Origin: a virus
Strand: one strand, 5' to 3'
DNA: 21,934 bases
IMG/VR virus record: IMGVR_UViG_3300036864_000137
Coordinates: 1 to 21,934 of that record
Shown here piece by piece: positions 12,521-20,580 of this stretch. A program made the position numbers and the translations under genes. The notes beneath the pieces are model-generated. The model saw only the letters and a program-made list of their open reading frames with translations. It made no database searches and was not told the DNA's origin. Each line of letters begins with the position of its first letter. The first letter of the stretch is position 1.

Positions 12521-14071
12521 TTACGTCACTTTAAGGAACTTGAATTGAGATTCTGAAAGCGTCTTGCCGCCGTTGCGCCAGAACGCATACAGAGCGCGCT
12601 GGCCGATCGGGTATCTGCTCGTCGGTCCGAAGATGTGCGAAATGACCTCCATCGACATGCCCACCCGATCAGCGATCAGGTAGTAGCGGAAGTCGCCCAT
12701 GAGCAGGATTCGGTTCCCGGTCGTGACCGCGTTGAGCATCTGCGAGCTCTCGTAGACCGGATAGCCCAGGCCTTCGGCTCCGGTGTTGCCGTTGCCGCCC
12801 GAGCTTGACGGCGAGTTGCGGAGGCCCTGCGGGAAGTAGAGCCACAGCCCCGCCCCGCCCTGGGTGTCGAACTGGCGGATCTTGTTGAGGATCGCCTTGT
12901 TGCCGACGATGGTCGAACGCGGTCGGGCCCGAGGAACGACGTTCTCCTCGAGCTTGTAGGTGTCGCCGATCGCGAACGTTGCCGCCGTCGCGGTCGCCAC
13001 GTCGGCGCCAGTGCTCATGGCGTTCAGTCCGGTCGGCTCGTTGGTGCCTGAACCAGAGAAGAACTTGGCCGATTCCAGGTCGTCCTTGGCGTCTGCAACC
13101 AAGCTGGCCATCTCGCGCTGCAGGCCTGCCCAGTCCTGATCGGACTCGATCGAGAAGGGCACCAAGGCCTGCGCCCGGACCGCGTCCACGGTGGGCTGGG
13201 TCAGGGTCGGCGAGTTGTCGGTTGCCTCGGTTCCCTCAGCCGCGTAGGCCGCAGTGATCGCCCCAGAGGTCGCCCCGCGCCACTGGTTGACGACGATCTG
13301 CTCCGTGCGGCAGATTGCGCGCCAGGGGTTGACGACGCTGTTGGAGGTCGGGATGATCGTCGGATCGAGCTGGTAGGGGATCGGGATGCCGGTCGTGCCC
13401 AGCCCGAGGGCACGCTCAGCAGCCATCGTGCGCTCGTAGGCCCGCTGCTCCTCGGTCGTGAGGCTGACAGCCGCCACGTTGCGCATCTGCGCGATCAGCA
13501 GCTTGACGAAGGCCCGCTTGTAGGACGGGTCGCCAGTGGCGAGCAGGTAACGCGAGAAGGAACCGGACTCGTCGTCCTGCTCCAACAGGCGCTCAACATG
13601 CTCCTTCGCCTGGTCGGACGTGAAGCCGTAGACCCGCGCGTCTCTGCGATCGCGGGTCAGCGGGAAGTCCGCGATTTCGATGGCGCGCTTGGCGCGCTCA
13701 TGGAACTGCTCTCGCGCCCGGCCCAGGTTGCCCCAGTCGGCCCGGATCGTCGAGAGGTCGTAGATGTCGCGCTCGCGGTTGGTGCCCTTGGCGTCACGCG
13801 AACCGAGGATCTGCTCCTCGCGCTCCACGTTGGCAGGGTTCCTAGCCATGCGCTCGAGATCGCGCTTGCGAGCCTCGAGCTCGATGATGCGACCCTCGAC
13901 CGCACCATCGTCGTCCTTGAGCTTCTTGTACTCCTCTCGCACTTCGGGAGGAAACGGAAGGCCTGCGTGGTCCTCATTGACCTTGGCGATCTCTCCACGC
14001 AGCTCGCGCTGGTAGGCCGCCAGGTCCTCGATGGAGCGCAGGCTGTCGAGTTCTACGAATTCGAAAGCCAT
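12521..14071 (-). CDS. Major capsid protein, HK97 fold
   Basis: 516 residues. An N-terminal charged coiled-coil part (about 8-100; DLAAYQRELRGEIAKVNEDH, then RIIELEARKRDLERMAR) acts as the scaffolding delta-domain in this family and is usually removed by the prohead protease. The body from about residue 230 has family hallmarks: RTEQIVVNQWRG, LVADAKDDLESAKFFSGSG, GTNEPTGL, and a C-terminal FGPTSRYPIGQRALYAFWR followed by FKFL. The ATG at 14071 has GAGGAG 8 bases upstream; a GTG three codons earlier lacks spacing to it. The start overlaps the protease gene by 19 bases. A hairpin follows the stop, often seen after capsid genes. Confidence 0.93.
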   Translation of the reverse strand: MAFEFVELDSLRSIEDLAAYQRELRGEIAKVNEDHAGLPFPPEVREEYKKLKDDDGAVEGRIIELEARKRDLERMARNPANVEREEQILGSRDAKGTNRERDIYDLSTIRADWGNLGRAREQFHERAKRAIEIADFPLTRDRRDARVYGFTSDQAKEHVERLLEQDDESGSFSRYLLATGDPSYKRAFVKLLIAQMRNVAAVSLTTEEQRAYERTMAAERALGLGTTGIPIPYQLDPTIIPTSNSVVNPWRAICRTEQIVVNQWRGATSGAITAAYAAEGTEATDNSPTLTQPTVDAVRAQALVPFSIESDQDWAGLQREMASLVADAKDDLESAKFFSGSGTNEPTGLNAMSTGADVATATAATFAIGDTYKLEENVVPRARPRSTIVGNKAILNKIRQFDTQGGAGLWLYFPQGLRNSPSSSGGNGNTGAEGLGYPVYESSQMLNAVTTGNRILLMGDFRYYLIADRVGMSMEVISHIFGPTSRYPIGQRALYAFWRNGGKTLSESQFKFLKVT

Positions 14072-15147
14072 TTGAGCCACTCCTCGTCGGATTTGAATGT
14101 TGGTTGGACGGTTACGACACCTTCGCGGCGCTCCTTCCCGAGGTGCGGCTTGGCCGCGGCGTCAGGCGTGGAGGGTGCGATTACGTGGTGGTGCTCGAGC
14201 AGCTCGCGCATCTTCGGGTCGCTAACCAGGCGCTCGAGCAGGAACTCATCGGTCAGCGAGCGCACGCCGGCGGTTGCACCGGCATAGGCGGGAAACGTAA
14301 CTGGACCGAACTCTTCGACCTGAGTCTCCTTGACGATGCGCTCAGGGAGTCCTTCCGGGTTGTACGCGGAAGCCTTCGGCTTGTTGACGAACTCCTCGCG
14401 CGTCACCCGGAAGCGGAACGAGGCGCCATAGAGCCCCGCAGTCAGTCCTTCCATCACCAATTCGGGGATGCCTCGGAAGAGCGGGACTTCGTAGTAGGCG
14501 CCCGTGTCGTCCTCTTCGAGTTTGGAGATCGCGCCGAGCGGCTTCGAGCCGAGCATCGGATCTCGTCCATGCTGGAAGAGCACGCGCATCACGTCGCGGT
14601 TTTCTTTGAAGGTCTTGGTGAACGCTCCGGGTGCGATCGACTCCATGAAGCGACCCTCGAAGACGGAGTCGATCTCGGTCCACTGGTTGAAGACCGCGAA
14701 GTGCCCGTGCATGGTCGGAGCGCCAGCACCGTCCTCGGCTGCGCGGAGTTCCGGTCCAGGTCGCAGCGCCCGCACCAGGCTGTCCCTCGGTGGCCTCGCG
14801 TTCGCGGAGGAGGCATTCTGGATCGCCGCCAGATGCGCCTCGAGGTGACGCTGAGCGGCCTCGCGGTTGGTCAGCCCTTGCGTCTGAGGCAGCCGCGAAA
14901 GCGAGTTCCGAACCCCATCTGCGTTCGGTGCCGCACCTGGCCGCTTGTGATGCGGCAGAGCCCATGAAGACTGGAGCGCGGCATCGCCCGACTTGCGGCC
15001 GGCGCAGATCGACTCATAGCAGGACGCTGGCGTGTCCGAGCTCGCGCAGTTGCTCATGGCGGCCGGACCGTCCCAAGCGGAGTTATCCACGGCTCGGCTG
15101 TTCAGATGCTCGTGTTCGTCGTCCAGGCAATCGAGGCAGTCAGACAT
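14053..15147 (-). CDS. Prohead maturation protease (HK97/S78-like) with N-terminal extension
   Basis: 364 residues in two parts. Residues about 145-300 are a caudovirus prohead protease: His193 in VLFQHGRDPMLGSKPLG, Ser243 in LYGASFRFR, and acidic residues at 278-279 in VEEFGPVTFPAY give a plausible triad. It would remove the capsid delta-domain during head maturation. Residues about 18-110 are a separate module, with AVDNSAWDGPAAM and Cys34/Cys43/Cys48, then GDAALQSSWALPHHKRPG, then LSRLPQTQGLTNREAAQRHL; I recall this module from other phage proteins but no function. The first 15 residues are Cys- and acid-rich. GGAGG is 4 bases before the ATG, and the gene overlaps the capsid start. Confidence 0.88.
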   Translation of the reverse strand: MSDCLDCLDDEHEHLNSRAVDNSAWDGPAAMSNCASSDTPASCYESICAGRKSGDAALQSSWALPHHKRPGAAPNADGVRNSLSRLPQTQGLTNREAAQRHLEAHLAAIQNASSANARPPRDSLVRALRPGPELRAAEDGAGAPTMHGHFAVFNQWTEIDSVFEGRFMESIAPGAFTKTFKENRDVMRVLFQHGRDPMLGSKPLGAISKLEEDDTGAYYEVPLFRGIPELVMEGLTAGLYGASFRFRVTREEFVNKPKASAYNPEGLPERIVKETQVEEFGPVTFPAYAGATAGVRSLTDEFLLERLVSDPKMRELLEHHHVIAPSTPDAAAKPHLGKERREGVVTVQPTFKSDEEWLKWLSNS

Positions 15148-15184
15148 GATTCCTCCGGGAGCGAAGAGATAGCTGCTGGGTTGT

Positions 15185-15616
15185 CTAGAGCAGCGCTAGG
15201 AATTCGTCGGGTACTTCTGCCGACACCCGCTCGAGCGAGATGTCCATTGAGACTCCGATTCGCTTGCGGATTGGATACCGAATGACCAGTCCGCGATTGA
15301 CGCGGCCATGGATCTCCCACCGCATCCGCAGTCGACGACCTACAGCTTCATGTCGCGGCGGATAGAAGAAGAGCGAGCGTCGACGGACACCGCGGGCGCC
15401 ACTGACGATGACGCTGGAGAGAATCTTCCAGCTGAGTTCGCGACTGGTCCCGACCAGCGCCTTGATCCGCCAGGCCAAGGAGCGCGAAGCCCCGATGGCG
15501 TTGCGGATTCGCCAGGAGATGGATCGCGAAGCTCCGATTCCGTTCTTGATTCGCCACGAGACCGTCTGCGAGGTCCCGACCGCGACTGTCGAGGGGGCTG
15601 CTAGTAAGAGGCTCAT
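15185..15616 (-). CDS. 14-residue repeat protein of unknown function
   Basis: 143 residues built from 14-residue units. Four clear ones fill residues 14-69: GTSQTVSWRIKNGI, GASRSISWRIRNAI, GASRSLAWRIKALV and GTSRELSWKILSSV. After a 23-residue insert (70-92), three degenerate units follow (GRRLRMRWEIHGRV, NRGLVIRYPIRKRI, GVSMDISLERVSAE). Each unit keeps hydrophobic residues at positions 6, 8 (Trp/Tyr/Leu), 10 and 14, suggesting a beta-solenoid or stacked hairpins. The protein is basic, with no membrane segment or enzyme motif. It lies between virion-like genes and the protease. The ATG at 15616 has only a weak AGG upstream. I recall similar Trp-containing repeats in phage genomes, without a known function. 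Confidence 0.7.
   Translation of the reverse strand: MSLLLAAPSTVAVGTSQTVSWRIKNGIGASRSISWRIRNAIGASRSLAWRIKALVGTSRELSWKILSSVIVSGARGVRRRSLFFYPPRHEAVGRRLRMRWEIHGRVNRGLVIRYPIRKRIGVSMDISLERVSAEVPDEFLALL
15410..15577 (-). repeat. Four tandem 42-base coding repeats
   Basis: Four diverged 42-base units encode the four clear 14-residue repeats (residues 14-69) of the repeat protein. The periodicity is exact while the DNA has drifted, so selection on the protein pattern is likely rather than recent slippage. Confidence 0.75.
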
Positions 15617-15658
15617 CGCCTATTCACTAGAACCCGGTTACGTCAGACCACTCCAAGG

Positions 15659-15847
15659 TCATGCCTTCTGCTGAGGAATAACCGAGATAAGCGCGTGCTG
15701 CTCAAAGAAGTGGCCAGCCAATTCGTTCTGTGCCTCTTCGGCCCGCGTGAACATCTTGGTTTTGAAGGGCGGATCGGTACAGGGCAGCGGACAGGTGCCT
15801 TGATAAACCGTGATCTTCCCGGCCAAATCAGAATCGACTTCAGCCAT
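15659..15847 (-). CDS. Small phage protein of unknown function
   Basis: 62 residues, soluble, with two cysteines in a Pro-rich segment (YQGTCPLPCTDPPFKTKMF) and a helix (RAEEAQNELAGHFFEQHAL). Its ATG is two bases after the stop of the preceding gene, implying coupled translation. No recognised domain. The CPLPC pair might bind metal or form a disulphide. It is followed by a 42-base gap before the repeat protein. Confidence 0.6.
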   Translation of the reverse strand: MAEVDSDLAGKITVYQGTCPLPCTDPPFKTKMFTRAEEAQNELAGHFFEQHALISVIPQQKA

Positions 15848-15849
15848 CT

Positions 15850-16551
15850 CTAGAACGCGGTGACCTCACTCCATTCCATGGTGACGGAGAAGTCCCAAGT
15901 TCCCGTTGCCGGGACGGTGGCGCGCAGGATGAAGCCCTCGTTCTGCGCCAACACCAGGGGCCATTCGCCAGACCACGAAGGCGAGAAGAGGTCGAACGGA
16001 ACCGTCGCATATGCCGACGTGGCCGCACCGGGAACTAGTCCACCCGCCGCGCTGACGATTGGATAACCAGTCGCCGTCCCCGGAATGTGGCCCCGCACGT
16101 TCATCATCGCCAACCCGTCGAGCGTGGGTGTTCCACCCGCAGTCAAAGTCGCAGTGCTAGAGATTCTCAGGTCTGTGATAAGCGTGGTCCCGAAAGAAGT
16201 GCGCCGCTTCTGGCTATTGCCGGTTGGGAGGATCGACGTTCCACCCGTATAGTTGCCGGTCCACCCACGGGCCACAATGAAGTCGAAGAGAAAGGCGCCT
16301 GCGGTGAAGGCAGTGAGTGCTCGGGCGTCAAAAGCGAGGCGCCGTAGAAGCATGAAACGCGTAGCATCGCCCCAGCGACAAGCGAAGATCGGGGACGCGC
16401 CGGCAAGGCCCGCCGCCATCGTGCCGCTGATAGCTTCGAGTTGGTACGACCCGAGCACATCCATGGGATGGACGCGCGTCTTGAGCGCCTTCGTGCCCGC
16501 ATCGACATCCGCAAGTGCGCCGCTAACTCCGCCGACTACTTGGATGCCCAT
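15850..16551 (-). CDS. Virion structural-like beta-rich protein
   Basis: 233 residues with GSYQLEAISGTMAAGLAGAS and IFACRWGDATRFMLLRRLAF in the N-terminal third, and a C-terminal beta part (GFILRATVPATGTWDFSVTM). The pattern of an early F.cRW motif, a long beta region and a late strand resembles phage fibre-tip or decoration proteins I have seen, but I cannot name a family. The ATG abuts the preceding TAG. It belongs to the five-gene block between portal and protease. Confidence 0.6.
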   Translation of the reverse strand: MGIQVVGGVSGALADVDAGTKALKTRVHPMDVLGSYQLEAISGTMAAGLAGASPIFACRWGDATRFMLLRRLAFDARALTAFTAGAFLFDFIVARGWTGNYTGGTSILPTGNSQKRRTSFGTTLITDLRISSTATLTAGGTPTLDGLAMMNVRGHIPGTATGYPIVSAAGGLVPGAATSAYATVPFDLFSPSWSGEWPLVLAQNEGFILRATVPATGTWDFSVTMEWSEVTAF

Positions 16552-16851
16552 CTAAATCCAGACCCAACCAACGTTGTAGACGCCGTAAAGAGTTCCAGGA
16601 GCCATCCCATTGATCGGCGGATCGTCCGCGATGCCAGTGATAGTGATCGTGCCGTCCACCTTCCAGACCGCCGACACCTTCAGGTGTTCGACGCGATGCT
16701 CGTCCGCTGAGTGATCAGCTGTGTCTGCCGGAAAGACCCACGCCTCCACCCTCGAGGTGCCGGTAACGCCCGCTGTCGCCACGTCCAGCGACGCGTCCGT
16801 CTTCCCAGGGGAGGCTCCAAAGTCGAGGGACGCCGTGCCGTTCGCGCTCAT
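16552..16851 (-). CDS. Conserved-type small phage virion protein
   Basis: 99 residues. Features: TASLDFGASPGKTDASLDVA, then RVEAWVFPADTADHSADEH, then a final VYNVGWVWI. The ldFGa.PG.tdAs.dV...veAWv...tADHs.dEH...WvW layout is familiar from many tailed-phage genomes, usually unannotated, near tail or fibre genes. The conserved D-H-S-x-D-E-H cluster might bind metal. Its ATG overlaps the preceding TAA (TAATG). Confidence 0.7.
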   Translation of the reverse strand: MSANGTASLDFGASPGKTDASLDVATAGVTGTSRVEAWVFPADTADHSADEHRVEHLKVSAVWKVDGTITITGIADDPPINGMAPGTLYGVYNVGWVWI

Positions 16852-17366
16852 TAGACCGAATCTCCTTCCACGCGGATGCTGGCTGTGTCGTTCGGATCCG
16901 AGGCTGCACCTGCCGTGACCGTGCGGCGGATCCAGATAGCAACGAAGTCGTTCTGTATGTAGGGCGCGCTGGGGAGATCGAGACCGGCGCTCTTGGTGGT
17001 CGGACGGCTGAAGCTCACTCCGACCGGTGCAGTGTTTTCGTTGGCGATCGTGGTCGCAGTCCCGTTCTTGCCGGCCGGGTCGAGGCCGATGTCGATCTCA
17101 TCGCCAGCGGCACTTGTGAGCTGGTCGATCCAGTTCTTGAGCGGGCTCATCAGGCCGTTGGCGTTGGCATCCTCGTTGCGAAAGTAGATGCAGCGATATT
17201 CGGTGTCGCCGGCTGTGGCCTCATCTCCAGTCACATCGTCGAAGAGGTTGTTCAGGCCAGATCCGACCTGGGTCGTTGAACGCGTACCGCCGAGCGAAGC
17301 GTTGGGGTCAGTGTTACCGGCGCCGCCTGACAGATAGAACTTGAGATTGGCGCTGGAGATGGGCAA
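16851..17366 (-). CDS. Conserved-type phage virion protein
   Basis: 171 residues. Recognisable blocks are SSANLKFYLSGGAGNTDPNA, LNNLFDDVTGDEATAGDTEY followed by RCIYFRN, and near the end FVAIWIRRTVTAGAAS. This pattern (kfYlSGG.sN.dp..SLGG, LFDdVtg.e...Gd.eYRC.y..N, iWirRtV) recurs in tailed-phage structural regions; I recall it without an experimentally set function. The start is a TTG directly after the portal TAG, with GAGG 8 bases upstream. Probably a virion surface or fibre-associated protein, normally encoded near tail genes, here next to the portal. Confidence 0.7.
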   Translation of the reverse strand: MPISSANLKFYLSGGAGNTDPNASLGGTRSTTQVGSGLNNLFDDVTGDEATAGDTEYRCIYFRNEDANANGLMSPLKNWIDQLTSAAGDEIDIGLDPAGKNGTATTIANENTAPVGVSFSRPTTKSAGLDLPSAPYIQNDFVAIWIRRTVTAGAASDPNDTASIRVEGDSV

Positions 17367-19085
17367 CTACTCGTCCTCGATGGGAACCGTGCGCGCGAGC
17401 TTGCCCTTCTTGTCGTAGACCATCTTGTTGCCGCGCGACTTCTCAACGTTGACCGTCAGCTCAGCCGGTGGCGGCGCCTGCATCTCGACTCTCACCTCGG
17501 CAGGAGGAGTCTCGATCCTGCTGTTTACCTCCAACTTTTCGGTACGGGCATCGACGTAGTTCTTTACATGTACTTCTGGAGCCTCGGGCCGAGCGTCGAC
17601 GTGATTCTCGACCTTGATTTCGCGCTCCGGAACCGTCACATAGTTGTTGATGATCGGCTGGAGGCTCTCGCGCGCAGGTGGCGACTGTCCATTGCTCGAT
17701 GGCGTCGGAGGAGGTGACTCTGCGGGCTGGAGGATCGTTCCTGGCGGCTGCAGTTGAACCGAAAAGAGGCCGGTGTGAACGAGGCGGCTGAGGTCACCAG
17801 CCGTGACTGCGGTGATGACGGTGTCCGCCCGAAATCCGGCATCGATCAGCGTCCGCATCGCCTGGGCGTTGATCTGCTGAATCTCGGCCGCATCCTTCAT
17901 GTCCTCGCGCAGGAAGGCGATGTCTCGGTCGTCGTACCAGAGCTCGGCTCCGGTTGGGACTCGAACCAGCGGCGAAAATGAGCCAGCAGCGTTGCGCCAA
18001 AGGGAGCGCATCGTGCCGTCGGCGAAGCGCCGGCGCGCCTGTACGTAGACCGCATAGTTCGCCTGTTCCAGGCCTTCCGACAGGCCGACGATCACCGGCG
18101 GCACTCCGGCTGCGGCGGCGATGCGAGTCTCGCCCGCGCCCTGCGTCTCCTTGAAGGAGATCTGGCGCATGTTCGCACCAACGGTGTCGACCCCGATGGC
18201 TCCCGCCAGGAGCAGCGTCTTGTAGGCGTTCCACGCGCCTTCGTGCTTCTGCGCGATCTTCTTCTGCAACTTCTCGATCGCGTCTTGCGGGTACTTCGGA
18301 TCGAAGCGAACCAGCAGATTGGGCGTGGCCCCGTTCTCGAAGAACTGCAGTTTATGTGTCGTGGCTGCGTTGTCGCCCATCACCTCGCGGATGATCGGGG
18401 TCAACCAGGACATCCCGCGGTGCCGGAAGAGCGGATCGGGATACGGCGCGAAATGGGCCACCTCTTCGGGCAGAAGCGGTTCTGGCTCCTGACCTGAGCC
18501 CGGTCCGCCCGGAAAGTACAGATAGCCCAGCAATTCGGAGTCCAGCGCCCAGGGTCCATAGCCGCTTGATTGGCGACTGCCGGCCAGAATCGTCACCCAG
18601 TCCGGGCGCAAGATCTGAACGCGATAGGGATCGCTCGGCCGTCCTACGCCGCGGCGCGTGGCGAAGAAGTTGCCCGCCAGGTCCGCGTGCTGGATTGCTC
18701 GGCCGAGGAGATCGCCTGTCGTCCCGCCTGGCCAGGGATGCTCGAAGACTTCGAGTTCGGATGTTCCGAAGAGTTCCCCAGGGCGTCCGTTCACCATTCG
18801 CCGGAACTGGAACCGCGCCTCCGAGAAGACCATCATGCGAACGGCCATGCAAGCGAAGACGATCGGGTTGTTTCGAAAAAGCTGAACGAAACCGGCAAAC
18901 GTGGGATCCGGGGCTTCCTGCTTCTGGCCCGGCAGCGTCTGCATTCCGAACAGCGGATATGTGCTGCCGCCGTAGATGAACGTGCCGTATACGCTTAGAG
19001 CCTGTTGCACCCAGTCGTTGAACGCCAGCGGCGGGTTGTCGCGCTCACCTCCCAGCCGGCGCCGCAGCTGGTCGATCAGGCCCAC
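17367..19085 (-). CDS. Portal protein
   Basis: 572 residues from the GTG at 19085. The portal family (Phage_portal) is recognised by FVQLFRNNPIVFACMAVRMM, PYRVQILRPDWVTI, HRGMSWLTPIIREVMGDN, FFENGATPNLLVRF, and AGVPPVIVGL...ANYAVYVQARR. The dodecameric ring is the DNA entry point and docks terminase and neck. I prefer GTG 19085 (MGLIDQLRRRLGG, a usual portal beginning) over the TTG at 19124; it overlaps the terminase gene by 10 bases. The last 95 residues are an unusual extension of alternating charged and valine residues (KVENHVDAR, VKNYVDART, EVRVEM, ELTVNVEK) ending MVYDKKGKLARTVPIEDE. This extension probably forms a beta stalk or flexible tail inside or under the ring. Confidence 0.93.
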   Translation of the reverse strand: MGLIDQLRRRLGGERDNPPLAFNDWVQQALSVYGTFIYGGSTYPLFGMQTLPGQKQEAPDPTFAGFVQLFRNNPIVFACMAVRMMVFSEARFQFRRMVNGRPGELFGTSELEVFEHPWPGGTTGDLLGRAIQHADLAGNFFATRRGVGRPSDPYRVQILRPDWVTILAGSRQSSGYGPWALDSELLGYLYFPGGPGSGQEPEPLLPEEVAHFAPYPDPLFRHRGMSWLTPIIREVMGDNAATTHKLQFFENGATPNLLVRFDPKYPQDAIEKLQKKIAQKHEGAWNAYKTLLLAGAIGVDTVGANMRQISFKETQGAGETRIAAAAGVPPVIVGLSEGLEQANYAVYVQARRRFADGTMRSLWRNAAGSFSPLVRVPTGAELWYDDRDIAFLREDMKDAAEIQQINAQAMRTLIDAGFRADTVITAVTAGDLSRLVHTGLFSVQLQPPGTILQPAESPPPTPSSNGQSPPARESLQPIINNYVTVPEREIKVENHVDARPEAPEVHVKNYVDARTEKLEVNSRIETPPAEVRVEMQAPPPAELTVNVEKSRGNKMVYDKKGKLARTVPIEDE

Positions 19086-20506
19086 GCGGCGTAAGGTTCC
19101 CTGACTTGATCTCGGTGCCAGCAAGAGCGGTCATAGGCGACGATCGCGGCGACTGCGGCATCGATCTTGTGCGGCGAATCGGCGCGGTCCTTCGTGATCA
19201 CGATGCCCTGTGGCGTGTCCTTGGCGACGCAATGCCCGATGTGCCTCGCCAGGACTGAGCTCCCGTTGTGCGTGAGGTCGCCCTCGAGGACGCCGACGCG
19301 GAAGCGATCACAGGCTGGCGCCATCCGCTTGCGAAGGTTGGTCTCATACATCACGACCATCTCGTCGCCGTAGGTCTCGACCCAGCGATCGATCTCGGCG
19401 TGCCAGCCGGGCGGGTCGCAGGCCAGCTCGAGGACCTTGAAGCGTTCCATCGCGCGTTCCACCTCCGCTTCAACTTCCTCGCGCGGAACCTTCCAGTCGC
19501 TTGGCGCACCCTCTGGTCGCTCCCAGACGCGGATCGGAGCCACAAAACCATCGAGCGTGGCGGCGACCAGGGCGGTCGCATCCCGGCTGTAGGAACCGTC
19601 GAACCCGAGTACGAGCTCTTCGCCATCCTGAAGCTTGCGATTAGTCCGCCGCGACTCCCAGTACTCAGGAGCGATCCAGGTAGTATCCGTCTCGGCCCAC
19701 ACGCAGCCGTGAAGCTGTAGGACCTCGGCGTCGGTGAGCTCTGGATCCTCAGCCTGCCGGCGAAGGTAAGCCTCCGTGATCCACGATGCTGGGTTGGCCA
19801 GCTTCATGGCCTTGATGTCGCGAGGATCCTTCGTCGGCGCCGTGTACTCCCAGACCAAAGTCGCCGCGCCTGTGTGGCGGTAGATCGTGAGTCCGGGTCG
19901 GCGGTTGATATCGTGTGCTGTCGCCGCGGCGTCGAGAATGCGGCCAAGGATTGAGTCCTTGCGCTGGCTCGCCTCGCCAGCCGTCGTAATCGTGAAGACC
20001 TGCGGAGCCGACCTGGCGCCGCCCGCTGACGTCACGGCTGCGAATGCTCGGCGAAGCGTCGGGGTCAACCATTGCGCGAGCTCATCGGCGATGACGTCGG
20101 TCGGGTTGTAGCCGTGGAGTCTTTTTGGGTCGGACGAGAGGCGATAGATGATGCCCATCCCGTCCTCGCGGACGATCTCGCCCTCGTGGTCGCGGACCCT
20201 GAGCAACTGACTCAGCACCGGACTTCGCCGCACGAATCGCGCAGCTGCATCGAAGAGCCGGCCAGCCTGCTTGTCCGAGCTGGCCGCAAGAAGCACCTCT
20301 GGGCGCCCGTCCGATGTCAACAGCCGATACAGGGCGAGTGCCGAGAGTAGCGCCGTCTTGCCGTTCTTTCGAGGCGCGATGATGACGACCGAGCGCCAGG
20401 TCGCCTTCCCGGATTTGTCGAAGGCGAGCGCCTCGCCAAGCATCTGGTACTGCCACGGCTCAAGGATCAGTGGCTTGCCTTCCCAGCGATCCTCCGACTG
20501 GACCAT
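19076..20506 (-). CDS. Terminase large subunit
   Basis: 476 residues from ATG 20506. It is the packaging motor: an ATPase with Walker A IAPRKNGKTALL (residues 43-54), Walker B DVIADE (137-142) and motif III TITTAGE (172-178). A C-terminal RNase H-like nuclease has acids Asp303 (LGFDGSY), Asp364 (ACDPPGW) and Asp449 (HKIDAAV). The set looks intact. The frame stays open upstream with protein-like sequence (PWTAYAAGSEIDHFAKF, then CREH before the Met) but offers no ATG, GTG or TTG, so the true N terminus may be about 20 or more residues longer with a rare start. The gene follows the small subunit and overlaps the portal. Confidence 0.93.
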   Translation of the reverse strand: MVQSEDRWEGKPLILEPWQYQMLGEALAFDKSGKATWRSVVIIAPRKNGKTALLSALALYRLLTSDGRPEVLLAASSDKQAGRLFDAAARFVRRSPVLSQLLRVRDHEGEIVREDGMGIIYRLSSDPKRLHGYNPTDVIADELAQWLTPTLRRAFAAVTSAGGARSAPQVFTITTAGEASQRKDSILGRILDAAATAHDINRRPGLTIYRHTGAATLVWEYTAPTKDPRDIKAMKLANPASWITEAYLRRQAEDPELTDAEVLQLHGCVWAETDTTWIAPEYWESRRTNRKLQDGEELVLGFDGSYSRDATALVAATLDGFVAPIRVWERPEGAPSDWKVPREEVEAEVERAMERFKVLELACDPPGWHAEIDRWVETYGDEMVVMYETNLRKRMAPACDRFRVGVLEGDLTHNGSSVLARHIGHCVAKDTPQGIVITKDRADSPHKIDAAVAAIVAYDRSCWHRDQVREPYAAWA

Positions 20507-20580
20507 GTGCTCGCGACAGAACTTCGCGAAATGGTCGATCTCACTACCAGCCGCGTAGGCGGTCCAGGGCCGCCGCGGCC

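Noticed and set aside
14104-14967. A 287-codon plus-strand frame opposite the prohead protease
   Set aside because: Antisense to a recognised protease with catalytic motifs; the translation shows no domain.
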